Shown here in pieces: positions 1 through 6,294 of a stretch of DNA of 10,280 nucleotides. Source of the stretch: Promethearchaeota archaeon. GTDB taxonomy: Archaea > Asgardarchaeota > Lokiarchaeia > Sigynarchaeales > SOKP01. The position numbers and the translations under genes are program-made. Numbering within the stretch: position 1 is the first letter of the stretch; every line of letters begins with the position of its first letter. Location of the stretch: NCBI GenBank assembly GCA_016839905.1, contig JAEOTJ010000310.1:1-10280 (forward strand), read 5' to 3'. Below the pieces are notes generated by a model. That model worked only from the letters and a program-made list of their open reading frames with translations, made no database searches and had not been told where the DNA came from.

Positions 1-893
1 GTCCTATTCAAGACACGGAAATTCGAAATGTGGGGGCTCCAATCGTTTTAGGCGAGATTCCAGGAATTATTGCCATAATTGGGTGTGCCAATTACGCTAA
101 AGAAATCCAAGAGCTATATTTAATGGCTGAAGAATTCTGTAAAAGAAACTATATTGTAGTAGTTTCAGGCTGTGGTGCAATGGATATAGGGCTTGTTAAG
201 GATGAAGAAGGCAAGACATTATATGATCGCTATTCAGGTCATTTTGATAGAGGAGGCTTAATTAATGTTGGTTCGTGTGTATCTAATCCACATATTAATG
301 GAGCTGCTTGCAAAGTAGCAAATATATTTGCGAGACGTCCATTGCGAGGTAATTACGAGGAAATTGCAGATTATATTTTAAATAGAGTTGGGGCATGTGG
401 TGTAGCTTGGGGTGCCATGTCACAAAAAGCTGCGAGTATTGCAAGCAGTTGTAATGGTATGGGCATACCTGCAGTTTTAGGCCCTCATTCTGCTGAGTAT
501 AGAAGGATGTATATTGGTAGATCAGATAATTTAGAGACTTGGAAAGTATGGAATGCGAGAGATGGAACTCCAGATCATTTAATTGGACCGTGTCCAGAGC
601 ATTTACTCACAACAGCCGAAAGTATTGAACAAGCAATCTGTTTAGTTGCTAAGATGTGCTTAAGACCTGCTGATAATTCTAAGGGGCGAATGATTAAATT
701 ATCCCATTGGATTGACTTAGAAAGAAAATATAAAGGGGTAAAGTTCCCTAATGATTTAGAGAGATTCATTCGTGTTGAAGCTGATATTCCAATAAATATG
801 AAAGATGAAATAAAGGAATATCTAAATAAGAAAGGCTGGTCACAAAAAGAAATAATTGATCCGACTTTACTTGAGAGACTTTGTCATAAATAA
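1..893 (+). CDS. cdhA: CO dehydrogenase/acetyl-CoA synthase alpha subunit, C-terminal part
   Basis: Partial gene; the reading frame is open from base 3, so the start lies before the window. The product is the Ni-Fe-S CO dehydrogenase subunit of the archaeal ACDS complex, which interconverts CO2 and CO for acetyl-CoA synthesis or cleavage (Wood-Ljungdahl pathway), in the cytoplasm. Seen: the LGEIPGIIAIIGCANY block with its Cys codon at 84-86, the VSGCGAMDIG block (Cys at 171-173) and the GSCVSNPHI block (Cys at 276-278). By comparison with CooS/CdhA these three cysteines fit C-cluster ligands. Further Cys-containing blocks (VGACGVAWG, GPCPEHLL) and a family-typical C-terminus (MKDEIKEYLNKKGW, DPTLLERL) follow. 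The ATG at 28 is out of frame and the GTG at 30 is internal, so neither is the start. The gene normally precedes cdhB; only a degraded candidate follows here. Confidence 0.95.
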   Translation, partial: PIQDTEIRNVGAPIVLGEIPGIIAIIGCANYAKEIQELYLMAEEFCKRNYIVVVSGCGAMDIGLVKDEEGKTLYDRYSGHFDRGGLINVGSCVSNPHINGAACKVANIFARRPLRGNYEEIADYILNRVGACGVAWGAMSQKAASIASSCNGMGIPAVLGPHSAEYRRMYIGRSDNLETWKVWNARDGTPDHLIGPCPEHLLTTAESIEQAICLVAKMCLRPADNSKGRMIKLSHWIDLERKYKGVKFPNDLERFIRVEADIPINMKDEIKEYLNKKGWSQKEIIDPTLLERLCHK

Positions 894-1145
894 ACTCATA
901 TAAAAGATCACACTTTATTTTTAAAAACTAAAAATAATAAATTTTTATTAATTGTAGGAGATACACAGCCAGGATTAAAGAATTTCATAATAAAAGCAAG
1001 AAAGATTACTGAGATCAAAGTTGCTATTGGTAAATTTTATGGTTTTAGGAAATATCCCTATTTGGAAGGAACTGACTTCATTGGAATGTGTTATTGTACA
1101 ATATATGCTAATGCAATACAAAAAGATTTCCTAATCAATTTATAA
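894..1145 (+). pseudogene. probable remnant of ACDS epsilon subunit (cdhB-like), no start codon
   Basis: Directly after the cdhA stop the same frame stays open for 83 codons and ends at the TAA at 1143-1145. It has no ATG, GTG or TTG near its beginning; the only in-frame ATG is more than halfway along. The translation contains KFLLIVGDTQPG, then a helix-like KNFIIKARKI and VAIGKFYG. This resembles the beta-alpha-beta opening of CdhB (pattern LLVVG, then a helix, then IPVAATG), and cdhB is the usual gene in this position. The stretch is about half the normal length of roughly 170 residues and the C-terminal half is absent. The assignment rests on position plus a weak motif match judged by eye. 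Alternatives are a short divergent gene with a non-canonical start, or a chance open frame in AT-rich DNA. Confidence 0.4.
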
Positions 1146-1164
1146 AGGTTTGGGTATGGATAGA

Positions 1165-1190
1165 TTTTTCATTTTATATTTTTTTATTTT
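1165..1190 (+). terminator. T-rich archaeal terminator after cdh genes
   Basis: A run of T-tracts (5, 4, 7 and 4 T interrupted by single A, C or TA) follows the cdhB-like remnant on the + strand, just before the convergent gene ending at 1203. Archaeal transcription commonly stops at such T-rich tracts without a stem-loop. Confidence 0.45.
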
Positions 1191-1202
1191 ATAAATTCGT
1201 TA

Positions 1203-1409
1203 TTAATGGAGATCTGCTTTAATCTCACCATTAGGTAGCATGTTGTCTGGGTGAAACTCTCCACTTTCTTCCATTTGATATCTAACGCAGTTTTTATTTC
1301 CTTTTAAACAATAATTTTCAACCCATTTTCGATTCAATTTACCTTGCTCAACAAAATGTTTGATGGGGCAAATTGAGTACCATTTACATGTCTTATTTTT
1401 AGTTCTCAA
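1203..1409 (-). CDS. small four-cysteine protein, conserved archaeal type
   Basis: A 68-residue protein with four cysteines, C8, C14, C34 and C41, in the pattern CX5C...CX6C, followed by a conserved-looking tail (VRYQMEE, then HPDNMLPNGEI). The even Cys set suggests a zinc or Fe-S binding fold, but no function is assigned. From memory, similar short archaeal proteins are widespread and sometimes carry misleading automatic names; no nucleic-acid enzyme motif is visible here. The start is a TTG (1407-1409), two codons after an in-frame stop, with no clear Shine-Dalgarno site. It lies 74 bases downstream of the HAD gene on the same strand and may be co-transcribed with it. The full length and four Cys make a real gene likely despite the short size. 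Confidence 0.75.
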   Translation of the reverse strand: MRTKNKTCKWYSICPIKHFVEQGKLNRKWVENYCLKGNKNCVRYQMEESGEFHPDNMLPNGEIKADLH

Positions 1410-1483
1410 CTTTTACAGAATTTTTAGCTTCATTCAATTAGAATTTAATATAAATAGAATAATGAGAAATTATATTTAATTCT

Positions 1484-2089
1484 TTAATAACCTTTTCTTA
1501 CAAGCGAAATTACTTCATCAATTAAAAATGTCTCTATTCTTGCATTTTTTCCTGTTTTTAAATCTGTTTCTGAATCTCCTATATATATCATCTCTTTTTT
1601 GTTTACATTGAAATACTCTTTAATCTTAAATAGACCTATGGGATCTGGTTTCCATTTCCTAACATCTTCCCTCCCTATGATTAAATCAAATCTTTTATGA
1701 ATATTTGCTGATTTTAACGATTTAATTATACAATTACGTGTATTAAGCGAAAATATTGCCAATTTTGCATCTCTTCTTATACCAAATTTTTCTTTATTTT
1801 TAATGAAAAAAACAGCTCCTCCAATATATTTGGAATTTTTAAAGTTATTAACCTCATATTCACTGATAATAGAAAAAATCTCTTTTAATTCTGCTTCATC
1901 ACCTTTTTTTACAATTAGATCAAGGCAAGTAGTAATGTGTTTAAATTCAAATGGTGCAGTTTTATAGACCTCTGAATACCTCTTGCTTAAAATCTTTTTC
2001 AATATGGACCAATCAATTTTCAGATCCACAATGGTTCCATCTAAATCAAAAATTATTACTTTTTTATCTCTGATTGAAAATTTTATCAT
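1484..2089 (-). CDS. HAD-superfamily hydrolase (phosphoglycolate phosphatase-like)
   Basis: A 201-residue cytoplasmic phosphatase-type protein with all four HAD motifs: IFDLDGT (nucleophile D15, acid/base D17), IFSLN with S114, KWKPDP with K147, and GDSETD with D172 and D176. The segment between motifs I and II is a helical cap of class I type. Substrate unknown; small phosphomonoesters are the usual targets. The frame stays open to an ATG at 2149, giving 221 residues, but that extension runs through an operator and a TATA box (2126-2148). The ATG at 2087-2089, ten residues before the first beta strand, is therefore preferred. The promoter contains one copy of the shared palindrome (2135-2148). 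The four-cysteine gene follows downstream. Confidence 0.88.
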   Translation of the reverse strand: MIKFSIRDKKVIIFDLDGTIVDLKIDWSILKKILSKRYSEVYKTAPFEFKHITTCLDLIVKKGDEAELKEIFSIISEYEVNNFKNSKYIGGAVFFIKNKEKFGIRRDAKLAIFSLNTRNCIIKSLKSANIHKRFDLIIGREDVRKWKPDPIGLFKIKEYFNVNKKEMIYIGDSETDLKTGKNARIETFLIDEVISLVRKGY

Positions 2090-2125
2090 TATATTAAAAT
2101 TTAGAAAAATCGTGAAATGCCGTAA

Positions 2126-2148
2126 TTTATATATTGAATAATCATTCA
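2126..2148 (-). promoter_or_regulatory. operator copy 1 plus TATA box for HAD gene
   Basis: On the minus strand TGAATGATTATTCA (2148-2135) is immediately followed by a TATA-like ATATATAAAT (about 2134-2125). A start about 25 bases further on would fall near 2104, just before the ATG at 2089. The operator lies on the upstream (BRE) side of the TATA box. Thirteen of its fourteen bases match the perfect-palindrome copy at 2196. Confidence 0.6.
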
Positions 2149-2195
2149 TAATGAAACCACTCTTAAAGATATTTCATATTCGAAAAGAGGAATAA

Positions 2196-2225
2196 TGAAT
2201 AATTATTCAAAAAACTTATATATTA
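2196..2225 (+). promoter_or_regulatory. operator copy 2 (perfect palindrome) plus TATA box for DUF5320 gene
   Basis: TGAATAATTATTCA at 2196-2209 is its own reverse complement. A TATA-like CTTATATATTA follows at 2215-2225; a second AT-rich box is at about 2235-2246. Either could serve the ATG at 2284. As at copy 1, the operator is upstream of the TATA box, so copies 1 and 2 sit back to back between two outward-facing promoters, about 61 bases centre to centre. Confidence 0.6.
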
Positions 2226-2283
2226 AAATTTCTATTTAATATATATAGGAAAAAATTTATAAAACTGAGATGAAAAAATAAAT

Positions 2284-2676
2284 ATGCCAAGAGGAGATGG
2301 AACTGGACCAAATGGTTTAGGTTCAATGACAGGTCGAGGTTTAGGCTATTGCGCAGGTTATAATACTCCAGGATATATAAAAGGGCCTGGTATGAATTCA
2401 GGGGCAAGATGGGGGCGTGGTCTTGGATACGGAAGAGGATTATTTTTGCGCCGAGGTAGAGGACAAGGTTTTTGGTCACCACTAAATGCTTCTTATATCG
2501 AAGGTGTTCCTGTCTATAATACTTTCACGCCTAGAGCTATACAAAATATTAATCCAGAAAACCAATTAGCCATACTTAAACAAGAAAGAGAATATTTAGA
2601 GTCTGAAATAAAAGGTATTACGAATGCAGTGAGTGATATCAGTAAAAAAATATCTGAATTAGAAAAGAAGGAATAA
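2284..2676 (+). CDS. DUF5320-type Gly/Arg-rich protein with C-terminal coiled coil
   Basis: A 130-residue protein opening with MPRGDGTGPNG and SMTGRGLGYCAG (single Cys at 23), the hallmark of DUF5320 proteins. A Gly/Arg-rich low-complexity middle follows (residues 40-64, with RWGRGLGYGRG and FLRRGRGQGF). The last 40 residues (91-130) are charged and heptad-like, a probable coiled coil (AILKQEREYLESEI, KKISELEKKE). From family knowledge, DUF5320 genes often lie beside dinitrogenase Fe-Mo cofactor (NifX/NifB-related) small proteins and Mrp/NBP35 ATPases; none is seen in this window. Function is not established. The gene follows operator copy 2 and is 57 bases before the DtxR-like regulator, so the two may share a transcript. 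No strong Shine-Dalgarno site precedes the ATG. Confidence 0.85.
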   Translation: MPRGDGTGPNGLGSMTGRGLGYCAGYNTPGYIKGPGMNSGARWGRGLGYGRGLFLRRGRGQGFWSPLNASYIEGVPVYNTFTPRAIQNINPENQLAILKQEREYLESEIKGITNAVSDISKKISELEKKE

Positions 2677-2703
2677 TTCTTTCTTTTTTCAATTTTTTTT
2701 TTT
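2677..2703 (+). terminator. T-rich terminator after DUF5320 gene
   Basis: Immediately after the stop codon come T-tracts ending in eleven consecutive T (2693-2703). This could terminate or attenuate transcription before the DtxR-like gene at 2734. Confidence 0.4.
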
Positions 2704-2733
2704 AAAATCAATAAAGGGAGTTATTTCTTAAAG

Positions 2734-3120
2734 ATGACAAAAAAAATTAGCGAAAGTTATGAGAATTATCTAAAGGCAATATATATTATTTCAAAGAAAA
2801 AGAAGGGTGGCTGGGTTTCTAATTCCGAGATTTCTAATTTTTTATGTGTAAAACCAGCTTCAGTATCTAATATCCTCCATAAACTAAAGAATAATAACCT
2901 CATAAAATGGAAACCAAGAAGTTCAATAAGGTTAACTCAGAATGGTAAGAATATTGCTGACCAAATGATTAATAAGTATAAAAAATTGAGAAAATTTTTT
3001 ATGCAAACTCTTGGAATCGATGATAAGGAATTAATTGAAAAATTAAGCTGTGGTATCGAACATCACATTACAAATGAAGTTGTTAATGCATTAGATAACT
3101 TATCAGCTCAAAATATATAG
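2734..3120 (+). CDS. DtxR/MntR-family transcriptional regulator with degenerate metal site
   Basis: A 128-residue protein with an N-terminal winged helix-turn-helix (residues 8-72: SYENYLKAIYII, VSNSEISNFLCVKPASVSNILHKL, then the wing IRLTQNGKNIA) and a short helical metal-binding/dimerisation segment (80-120). It lacks the SH3-like third domain, as MntR does. Seen at ligand positions: C106, E109 and H110 in the SCGIEHH motif are kept, but the family-typical acid of helix 1 (EYLEAIY) is K14, the usual His of the RRHRLLE block is Y82, and the Glu after it is R86. Family members repress metal-uptake genes when Fe or Mn is bound. Here metal sensing may be altered, or the surviving cysteine (also C38) may act in redox sensing; both are inference. 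GGGAG lies 13 bases before the ATG. A likely regulator of the shared palindrome. Confidence 0.87.
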   Translation: MTKKISESYENYLKAIYIISKKKKGGWVSNSEISNFLCVKPASVSNILHKLKNNNLIKWKPRSSIRLTQNGKNIADQMINKYKKLRKFFMQTLGIDDKELIEKLSCGIEHHITNEVVNALDNLSAQNI

Positions 3121-3141
3121 ACAAAAAATTAAGAATTCTAA

Positions 3142-3163
3142 CTTAAATTAAATAAAATTTAAG
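3142..3163. repeat. inverted repeat upstream of thioredoxin gene
   Basis: CTTAAATT (3142-3149) and AATTTAAG (3156-3163) are exact reverse complements around a 6-base spacer, 20 bases before the thioredoxin ATG. It may be an operator or part of the promoter; AT-rich sequence makes chance symmetry plausible. Confidence 0.3.
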
Positions 3164-3182
3164 ATATTAAAAGAGTAATTAT

Positions 3183-3527
3183 ATGAATATAAAGGATTTA
3201 AAAAAGTTTGGAATCAATGGTTCTTATGAAGGTAAGCTAATAATTTATATATTTTCTGAATTTTGTGGGCACTGTAGATTATTTTCACATGTCTTAGAAA
3301 AACTTAGGAACGAGGATTTAATTAAATTAATACAAATCAATATTATTAAAAATCAAAAATTAGGTCAAAAATTAGAAATATCAGTAATACCAACTCTATT
3401 TTTTTTTAAGGATGGTGTGCTTTTAGATAAAGATATTAAAGTTAATGGAGAAACCCCGGTTAAAAAAGGAGTAATGATTGGAGCTACTAGTGAATTAATT
3501 TTGAAAGATATTATTATCCAAATATAA
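3183..3527 (+). CDS. thioredoxin-family protein with CGHC active site
   Basis: A 114-residue single-domain thioredoxin fold without signal peptide. The active site is FCGHC (C28, C31) rather than WCGPC, and the cis-proline is in VIPT (P70). The buried acid found before the motif in thioredoxins (LIID in the sister gene) is Y22 here. CGHC is the motif of protein disulfide isomerases, known to be more oxidising than CGPC, so this copy may do disulfide exchange or isomerisation rather than general reduction (inference). It is a clear paralogue of the gene at 9272-9616: equal length, no gaps, and by hand count 77 of 114 residues identical. It lies between the DtxR-like gene and ribL on the same strand. 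The ATG at 3183 gives an N-terminus aligning fully with the sister copy (MNI.LKKFGI). Confidence 0.9.
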   Translation: MNIKDLKKFGINGSYEGKLIIYIFSEFCGHCRLFSHVLEKLRNEDLIKLIQINIIKNQKLGQKLEISVIPTLFFFKDGVLLDKDIKVNGETPVKKGVMIGATSELILKDIIIQI

Positions 3528-3565
3528 TTCTACTATGAAAGATATTATAATTAACTTAAGAATAG

Positions 3566-3579
3566 TGAATAATTATTAA
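3566..3579 (+). promoter_or_regulatory. operator copy 3, overlapping the ribL 5' end
   Basis: TGAATAATTATTAA matches the perfect palindrome of copy 2 at 13 of 14 bases. It starts with the TGA that closes the ribL frame upstream and covers the ATA, ATT and ATT codons that are the only room for ribL initiation. A TATA-like TTATAATTAA lies at about 3545-3554, which would place transcription start near or inside the operator. Confidence 0.5.
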
Positions 3580-4063
3580 GAAGGTTTTTATAGCAGGTAC
3601 TTTTGATATTTTGCATCCAGGTCACATCTTTTTAATTAAAGAAGCTGCAAAGCTAGGAGAAGTGTATGTAATTGTAGCTACTGATAAAAATAGAGAAAGA
3701 TTTTCAGGAAAGCTACCAATTATACCTGAAGAACAAAGATTAGATGTTATTAAAAATGTAAAAAATGTAAAAAAAGCTAAGTTAGGAAGAAAGGATAATA
3801 AAACATTATTGACAATATCAGAAATTAATCCTGATATTATTTTATTAGGTCCAGATCAAAGATTTGAAATAAATACTTTAAAAAAATCCTTGAAAAAAAT
3901 TGGTCTTGGTCATATTGAAGTTAAGAGATTAGATAAATATTATGATAAATATGAATTAAACTCATCAAGTTCGATAAAGAGAAAAATTATTGAATTTAAT
4001 AATGGATTAAAAAAGAAAAAAAAGATGGAAATTTTATACCCAATTAATTATGGGACCGCGTAG
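3575..4063 (+). CDS. ribL: FAD synthase / cytidylyltransferase-like protein (RibL type)
   Basis: A nucleotidyltransferase of the HxGH class, probably the archaeal FAD synthase RibL, which adenylylates FMN to FAD in the cytoplasm. Seen: KKVFIAGTFDILHPGH at the very N-terminus, which must be included because it forms the nucleotide-binding site; PIIPEEQRLDVI; ILLGPDQ; and a final SSSSIKRKII block where relatives carry the second signature. The first canonical start in frame is a TTG at 3611, inside the motif, which would remove the GTFD strand. Upstream only ATA, ATT, ATT (3569-3577) remain before an in-frame TGA at 3566. I annotate from the ATT at 3575; this start is a proposal. Alternatives are a start-codon mutation or assembly error. 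Glycerol-3-phosphate or other cytidylyltransferase activity is not excluded. The Lys-rich tail ends at 4063. Confidence 0.85.
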   Translation: MKKVFIAGTFDILHPGHIFLIKEAAKLGEVYVIVATDKNRERFSGKLPIIPEEQRLDVIKNVKNVKKAKLGRKDNKTLLTISEINPDIILLGPDQRFEINTLKKSLKKIGLGHIEVKRLDKYYDKYELNSSSSIKRKIIEFNNGLKKKKKMEILYPINYGTA

Positions 4064-4105
4064 GCTTTTTTTCATGAAGATTGCTTCGCGAATTTGAAAG
4101 ATTAA

Positions 4106-4126
4106 TTTATTTTTTTTTCTATTTTT
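4106..4126 (+). terminator. T-rich terminator after ribL
   Basis: A run of nine T (4110-4118) followed by CTA and five more T lies between ribL and the Lrp-like gene. A shorter seven-T run is at about 4067-4073, right after the ribL stop codon. Confidence 0.4.
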
Positions 4127-4181
4127 AATTTAAGAGGTGTAAGTTAAAATCAAGATCAGAGAAAAAAATTTATCTAATTTA

Positions 4182-4703
4182 ATGGGGATTGATAATGATG
4201 ATAAAAAAATTATAGAAATGATTGAGAAATATCCTAATATAACTTATAGGAAAATTGCAAAAAGAATCAAAAAAAGTCAACCTGCTGTAGGAGCTAGAAT
4301 CATTAAATTAGAAAGAAAAAATCTATTATATAAACGTGTAGGCTTTAATATTAAAAAGGTAGATCTTCAATTGGCTATAGTTCAGGTATCTACTATAGAT
4401 GTAGATCAAATTATAAAAAGAATTGAAAAATCCCCTTTTATAAACTATGTCTTTAAAACTACAGGTGAATATAATTTATTTTGCTTTGTAGCAGCTACAG
4501 ATTTAGAAACTATTGATAAGATAGTAAATTTATGCTTTAGAAAAGATCCTAATGTGTCAAACGTAAAGATGGACATTTTAATGGAATCTATGCATGATTT
4601 TATCGTTCCAATATATTTTAAAATAGAACATCTTAATAAAGATAAATCTAAAGGTACTTTAAATATTGATTTATCAAAAATTCGGGGAAGCGGAAGCTCT
4701 TAA
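4182..4703 (+). CDS. Lrp/AsnC-family transcriptional regulator
   Basis: A 173-residue protein with an N-terminal helix-turn-helix (residues 4-52: DDKKIIEMIEKYPN, YRKIAKRIKKSQPAVGARIIKLE) and a C-terminal RAM ligand-binding/oligomerisation domain (about 62-135) including the typical TTGEYNLF turn at 93-100. A tail of about 35 residues ending RGSGSS extends beyond the usual length of about 150. Lrp-type proteins bind AT-rich palindromes of 13-15 bases as dimers or octamers and can repress or activate (for example Ptr2 of Methanocaldococcus activates). It is thus an alternative candidate to the DtxR-like protein for the TGAATNATTATTCA sites. The start is the ATG at 4182; the frame is open up to 4143 but holds no other canonical start. 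The effector cannot be read from the sequence. Confidence 0.92.
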   Translation: MGIDNDDKKIIEMIEKYPNITYRKIAKRIKKSQPAVGARIIKLERKNLLYKRVGFNIKKVDLQLAIVQVSTIDVDQIIKRIEKSPFINYVFKTTGEYNLFCFVAATDLETIDKIVNLCFRKDPNVSNVKMDILMESMHDFIVPIYFKIEHLNKDKSKGTLNIDLSKIRGSGSS

Positions 4704-4751
4704 AATCATAGAAATCATTGAATTAAAAGGTTACTTTCAGATAAAGAGCTT
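4694..4751. repeat. inverted repeat between convergent genes
   Basis: AAGCTCTT (4694-4701, at the end of the Lrp-like gene) is the reverse complement of AAGAGCTT (4744-4751), with a 42-base spacer. It could form a weak bidirectional terminator hairpin between the Lrp-like gene and the convergent ABC ATPase gene; chance is also possible. Confidence 0.2.
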
Positions 4752-4760
4752 AATGATATA

Positions 4761-5510
4761 TTAACAGGAAAGGATCTCTAAAACATTTCTTCTTATTAAA
4801 TTAAACTCATTACTTGTTCTGTTTCTTGGATGAGCTAAATTAACAGGAATAATCTGTTTTACGGATGCAGGAAGCGGACTTAATATAACAATTCTATCGG
4901 ATAAATATAACGCCTCATCAATATTATGTGTTATGAATACTATTGTCTTCTTTGACTTTCTCCAAATATCCAAAAGATCATCCTGAAGTTGATTTCGATT
5001 CTGAGCATCAATAGAGATCAATGGCTCATCTAACAATAATAATTTCTGGTCTATAGCTAATGCTCGAGCAATAGCTACTTTCTGCTTCATACCTCCAGAA
5101 ATATCTTTAGGATAAAAATCTCTAAATTGACTGAGACCTATTAATTCTAACAATTCATTTATTTTATGTTCTGACTGTTCTTTATTCATTCTTTGGAGTT
5201 TTAAGCCAAATTCGATGTTTTTCTTTACTGTTTTCCAGGGGAAAAGAGAATACTCTTGAGGAACATAGCCAATTTTTTTTGAAGGTTTTTGAATTACCTC
5301 ATTATCAAATACGATCTTGCCAGAGGTAGGACTTTCTAATCCCGCAATTATTCGAACAAGTGTCGTCTTTCCACATCCACTTGGCCCGACTATCGTTAAA
5401 AATTCATTATCTTGGACATCTATAGAAATCGAATCTAAGATTTGGAGAGCTATATCATTTACAGGAAAATCTTTTGATATATCTTCAATTTTAAGTATTC
5501 TCTTGGACAA
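4761..5510 (-). CDS. ABC transporter ATPase, NitT/TauT (SsuB-like) type
   Basis: A 249-residue cytoplasmic nucleotide-binding subunit powering import together with the permease and binding protein upstream. Seen: Walker A GPSGCGKTT (42-50), Q-loop YVPQEYSLFPW (Q85), signature ISGGM (138-142), Walker B LLLLDEP with E162, and the switch His in FITHNIDEAL (H195). The length and the YSLFPW motif are typical of the nitrate/sulfonate/taurine group. The start is a TTG (5508-5510) preceded on the minus strand by a strong GGAGGGA Shine-Dalgarno site; the gene begins inside the 3' end of the permease gene (20-base overlap), which indicates translational coupling. Last gene of a three-gene operon transcribed from about 7438. 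Confidence 0.93.
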   Translation of the reverse strand: MSKRILKIEDISKDFPVNDIALQILDSISIDVQDNEFLTIVGPSGCGKTTLVRIIAGLESPTSGKIVFDNEVIQKPSKKIGYVPQEYSLFPWKTVKKNIEFGLKLQRMNKEQSEHKINELLELIGLSQFRDFYPKDISGGMKQKVAIARALAIDQKLLLLDEPLISIDAQNRNQLQDDLLDIWRKSKKTIVFITHNIDEALYLSDRIVILSPLPASVKQIIPVNLAHPRNRTSNEFNLIRRNVLEILSC

Positions 5511-6285
5511 TAGATTCCCTCCATCTTAATACATAATTTTCAATCCATTTTACACAAAAATAAAATCCAAATCCAACAACACCAGTTATGAACATTGCTG
5601 CTATGGTTAATCCAAAATTTCCAAATCGTGCTGAAAATTGAATTAGATATCCTAATCCAAGGGGTACATTCAACCCAACCATCTCCGCGGCAATAACACA
5701 CATCCATCCAACTCCTAATCCAATCCGAATTCCAACTAATATCGAGGGCAATGCAGAAGGTAATGCTACATACGCGACGATTTCACCCCGACTTGCCCCT
5801 AAAGTTTTAGCTACATCAACATGTATCTTAGATGTTTGTTCTACCCCATTAATTGTATTCGTCAAAATGGGAAAAAAAGCACCAATGAAGATTATGAAAG
5901 ATTGAGACATTAAACCAAGTCCAAAAAATACAAGTGCGAAAGGAATCCACGCAAATGGAGGAATTGGACGAAGAATTTCGATAACGGGAGAAAAAAACCA
6001 TTTTACTTTTTTAGAAAGACCTATTAAAAGCCCTAAAGGAATTGCGATTAATAATGCAAAATATAAACCAATAATAACACGGAAAAAACTAGCATTAAAA
6101 TGATCTATTATTGTATATCCAAAATTATCCCCTTCAATTGTAATTTTTAAAAGGGCTTCAAATACCTCAAACGGGGTAGGTATAACCGAAGTTGTACTTA
6201 ATTCAGCAATTAAATGCCAAAGAATTAGAAAAAAAAAAAGAGAAGATAATGAAATTATTAAATGAGTTTTATTTTCTTTTTTCAT
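5491..6285 (-). CDS. ABC transporter permease, NitT/TauT (SsuC-like) type
   Basis: A 264-residue integral membrane protein of the BPD-type inner-membrane component family. Hydrophobic segments are seen at about residues 10-28, 66-90, 111-145, 180-202 and 224-246. The EAA loop that docks on the ATPase is at about 158-187 (VDVAKTLGASRGEIVAYVALPSA, then GIRIGLG). It forms the substrate path, probably as a homodimer, since only one permease gene is present. The ATG at 6283-6285 follows a GAGGT Shine-Dalgarno site that overlaps the stop codon of the binding-protein gene, so the operon order is binding protein, permease, ATPase. The substrate cannot be told from the permease. Confidence 0.93.
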   Translation of the reverse strand: MKKENKTHLIISLSSLFFFLILWHLIAELSTTSVIPTPFEVFEALLKITIEGDNFGYTIIDHFNASFFRVIIGLYFALLIAIPLGLLIGLSKKVKWFFSPVIEILRPIPPFAWIPFALVFFGLGLMSQSFIIFIGAFFPILTNTINGVEQTSKIHVDVAKTLGASRGEIVAYVALPSALPSILVGIRIGLGVGWMCVIAAEMVGLNVPLGLGYLIQFSARFGNFGLTIAAMFITGVVGFGFYFCVKWIENYVLRWRESIVQENT

Positions 6286-6294
6286 ATAGAAACC

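Noticed and set aside
575..769. 64-codon open frame antisense to cdhA
   Set aside because: It lies entirely within the strongly conserved cdhA coding region.
2216..2482. 88-codon open frame on the - strand
   Set aside because: Its upstream part is antisense to the clear DUF5320 gene, and its hydrophobic composition is the complement of Gly/Arg-rich and AT-rich sequence; no motif seen.
2514..2711. 65-codon open frame on the - strand
   Set aside because: Antisense to the DUF5320 coiled coil and its T-rich terminator; no independent support.
4050..4100. Locally GC-richer patch with TTCGCGAA after ribL, considered as a tRNA or structured RNA
   Set aside because: It is only a short self-complementary 8-mer; no cloverleaf or extended stem can be built around it.
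5317..5529. 70-codon open frame on the + strand
   Set aside because: Antisense to the Walker A region of the ABC ATPase; no independent support.
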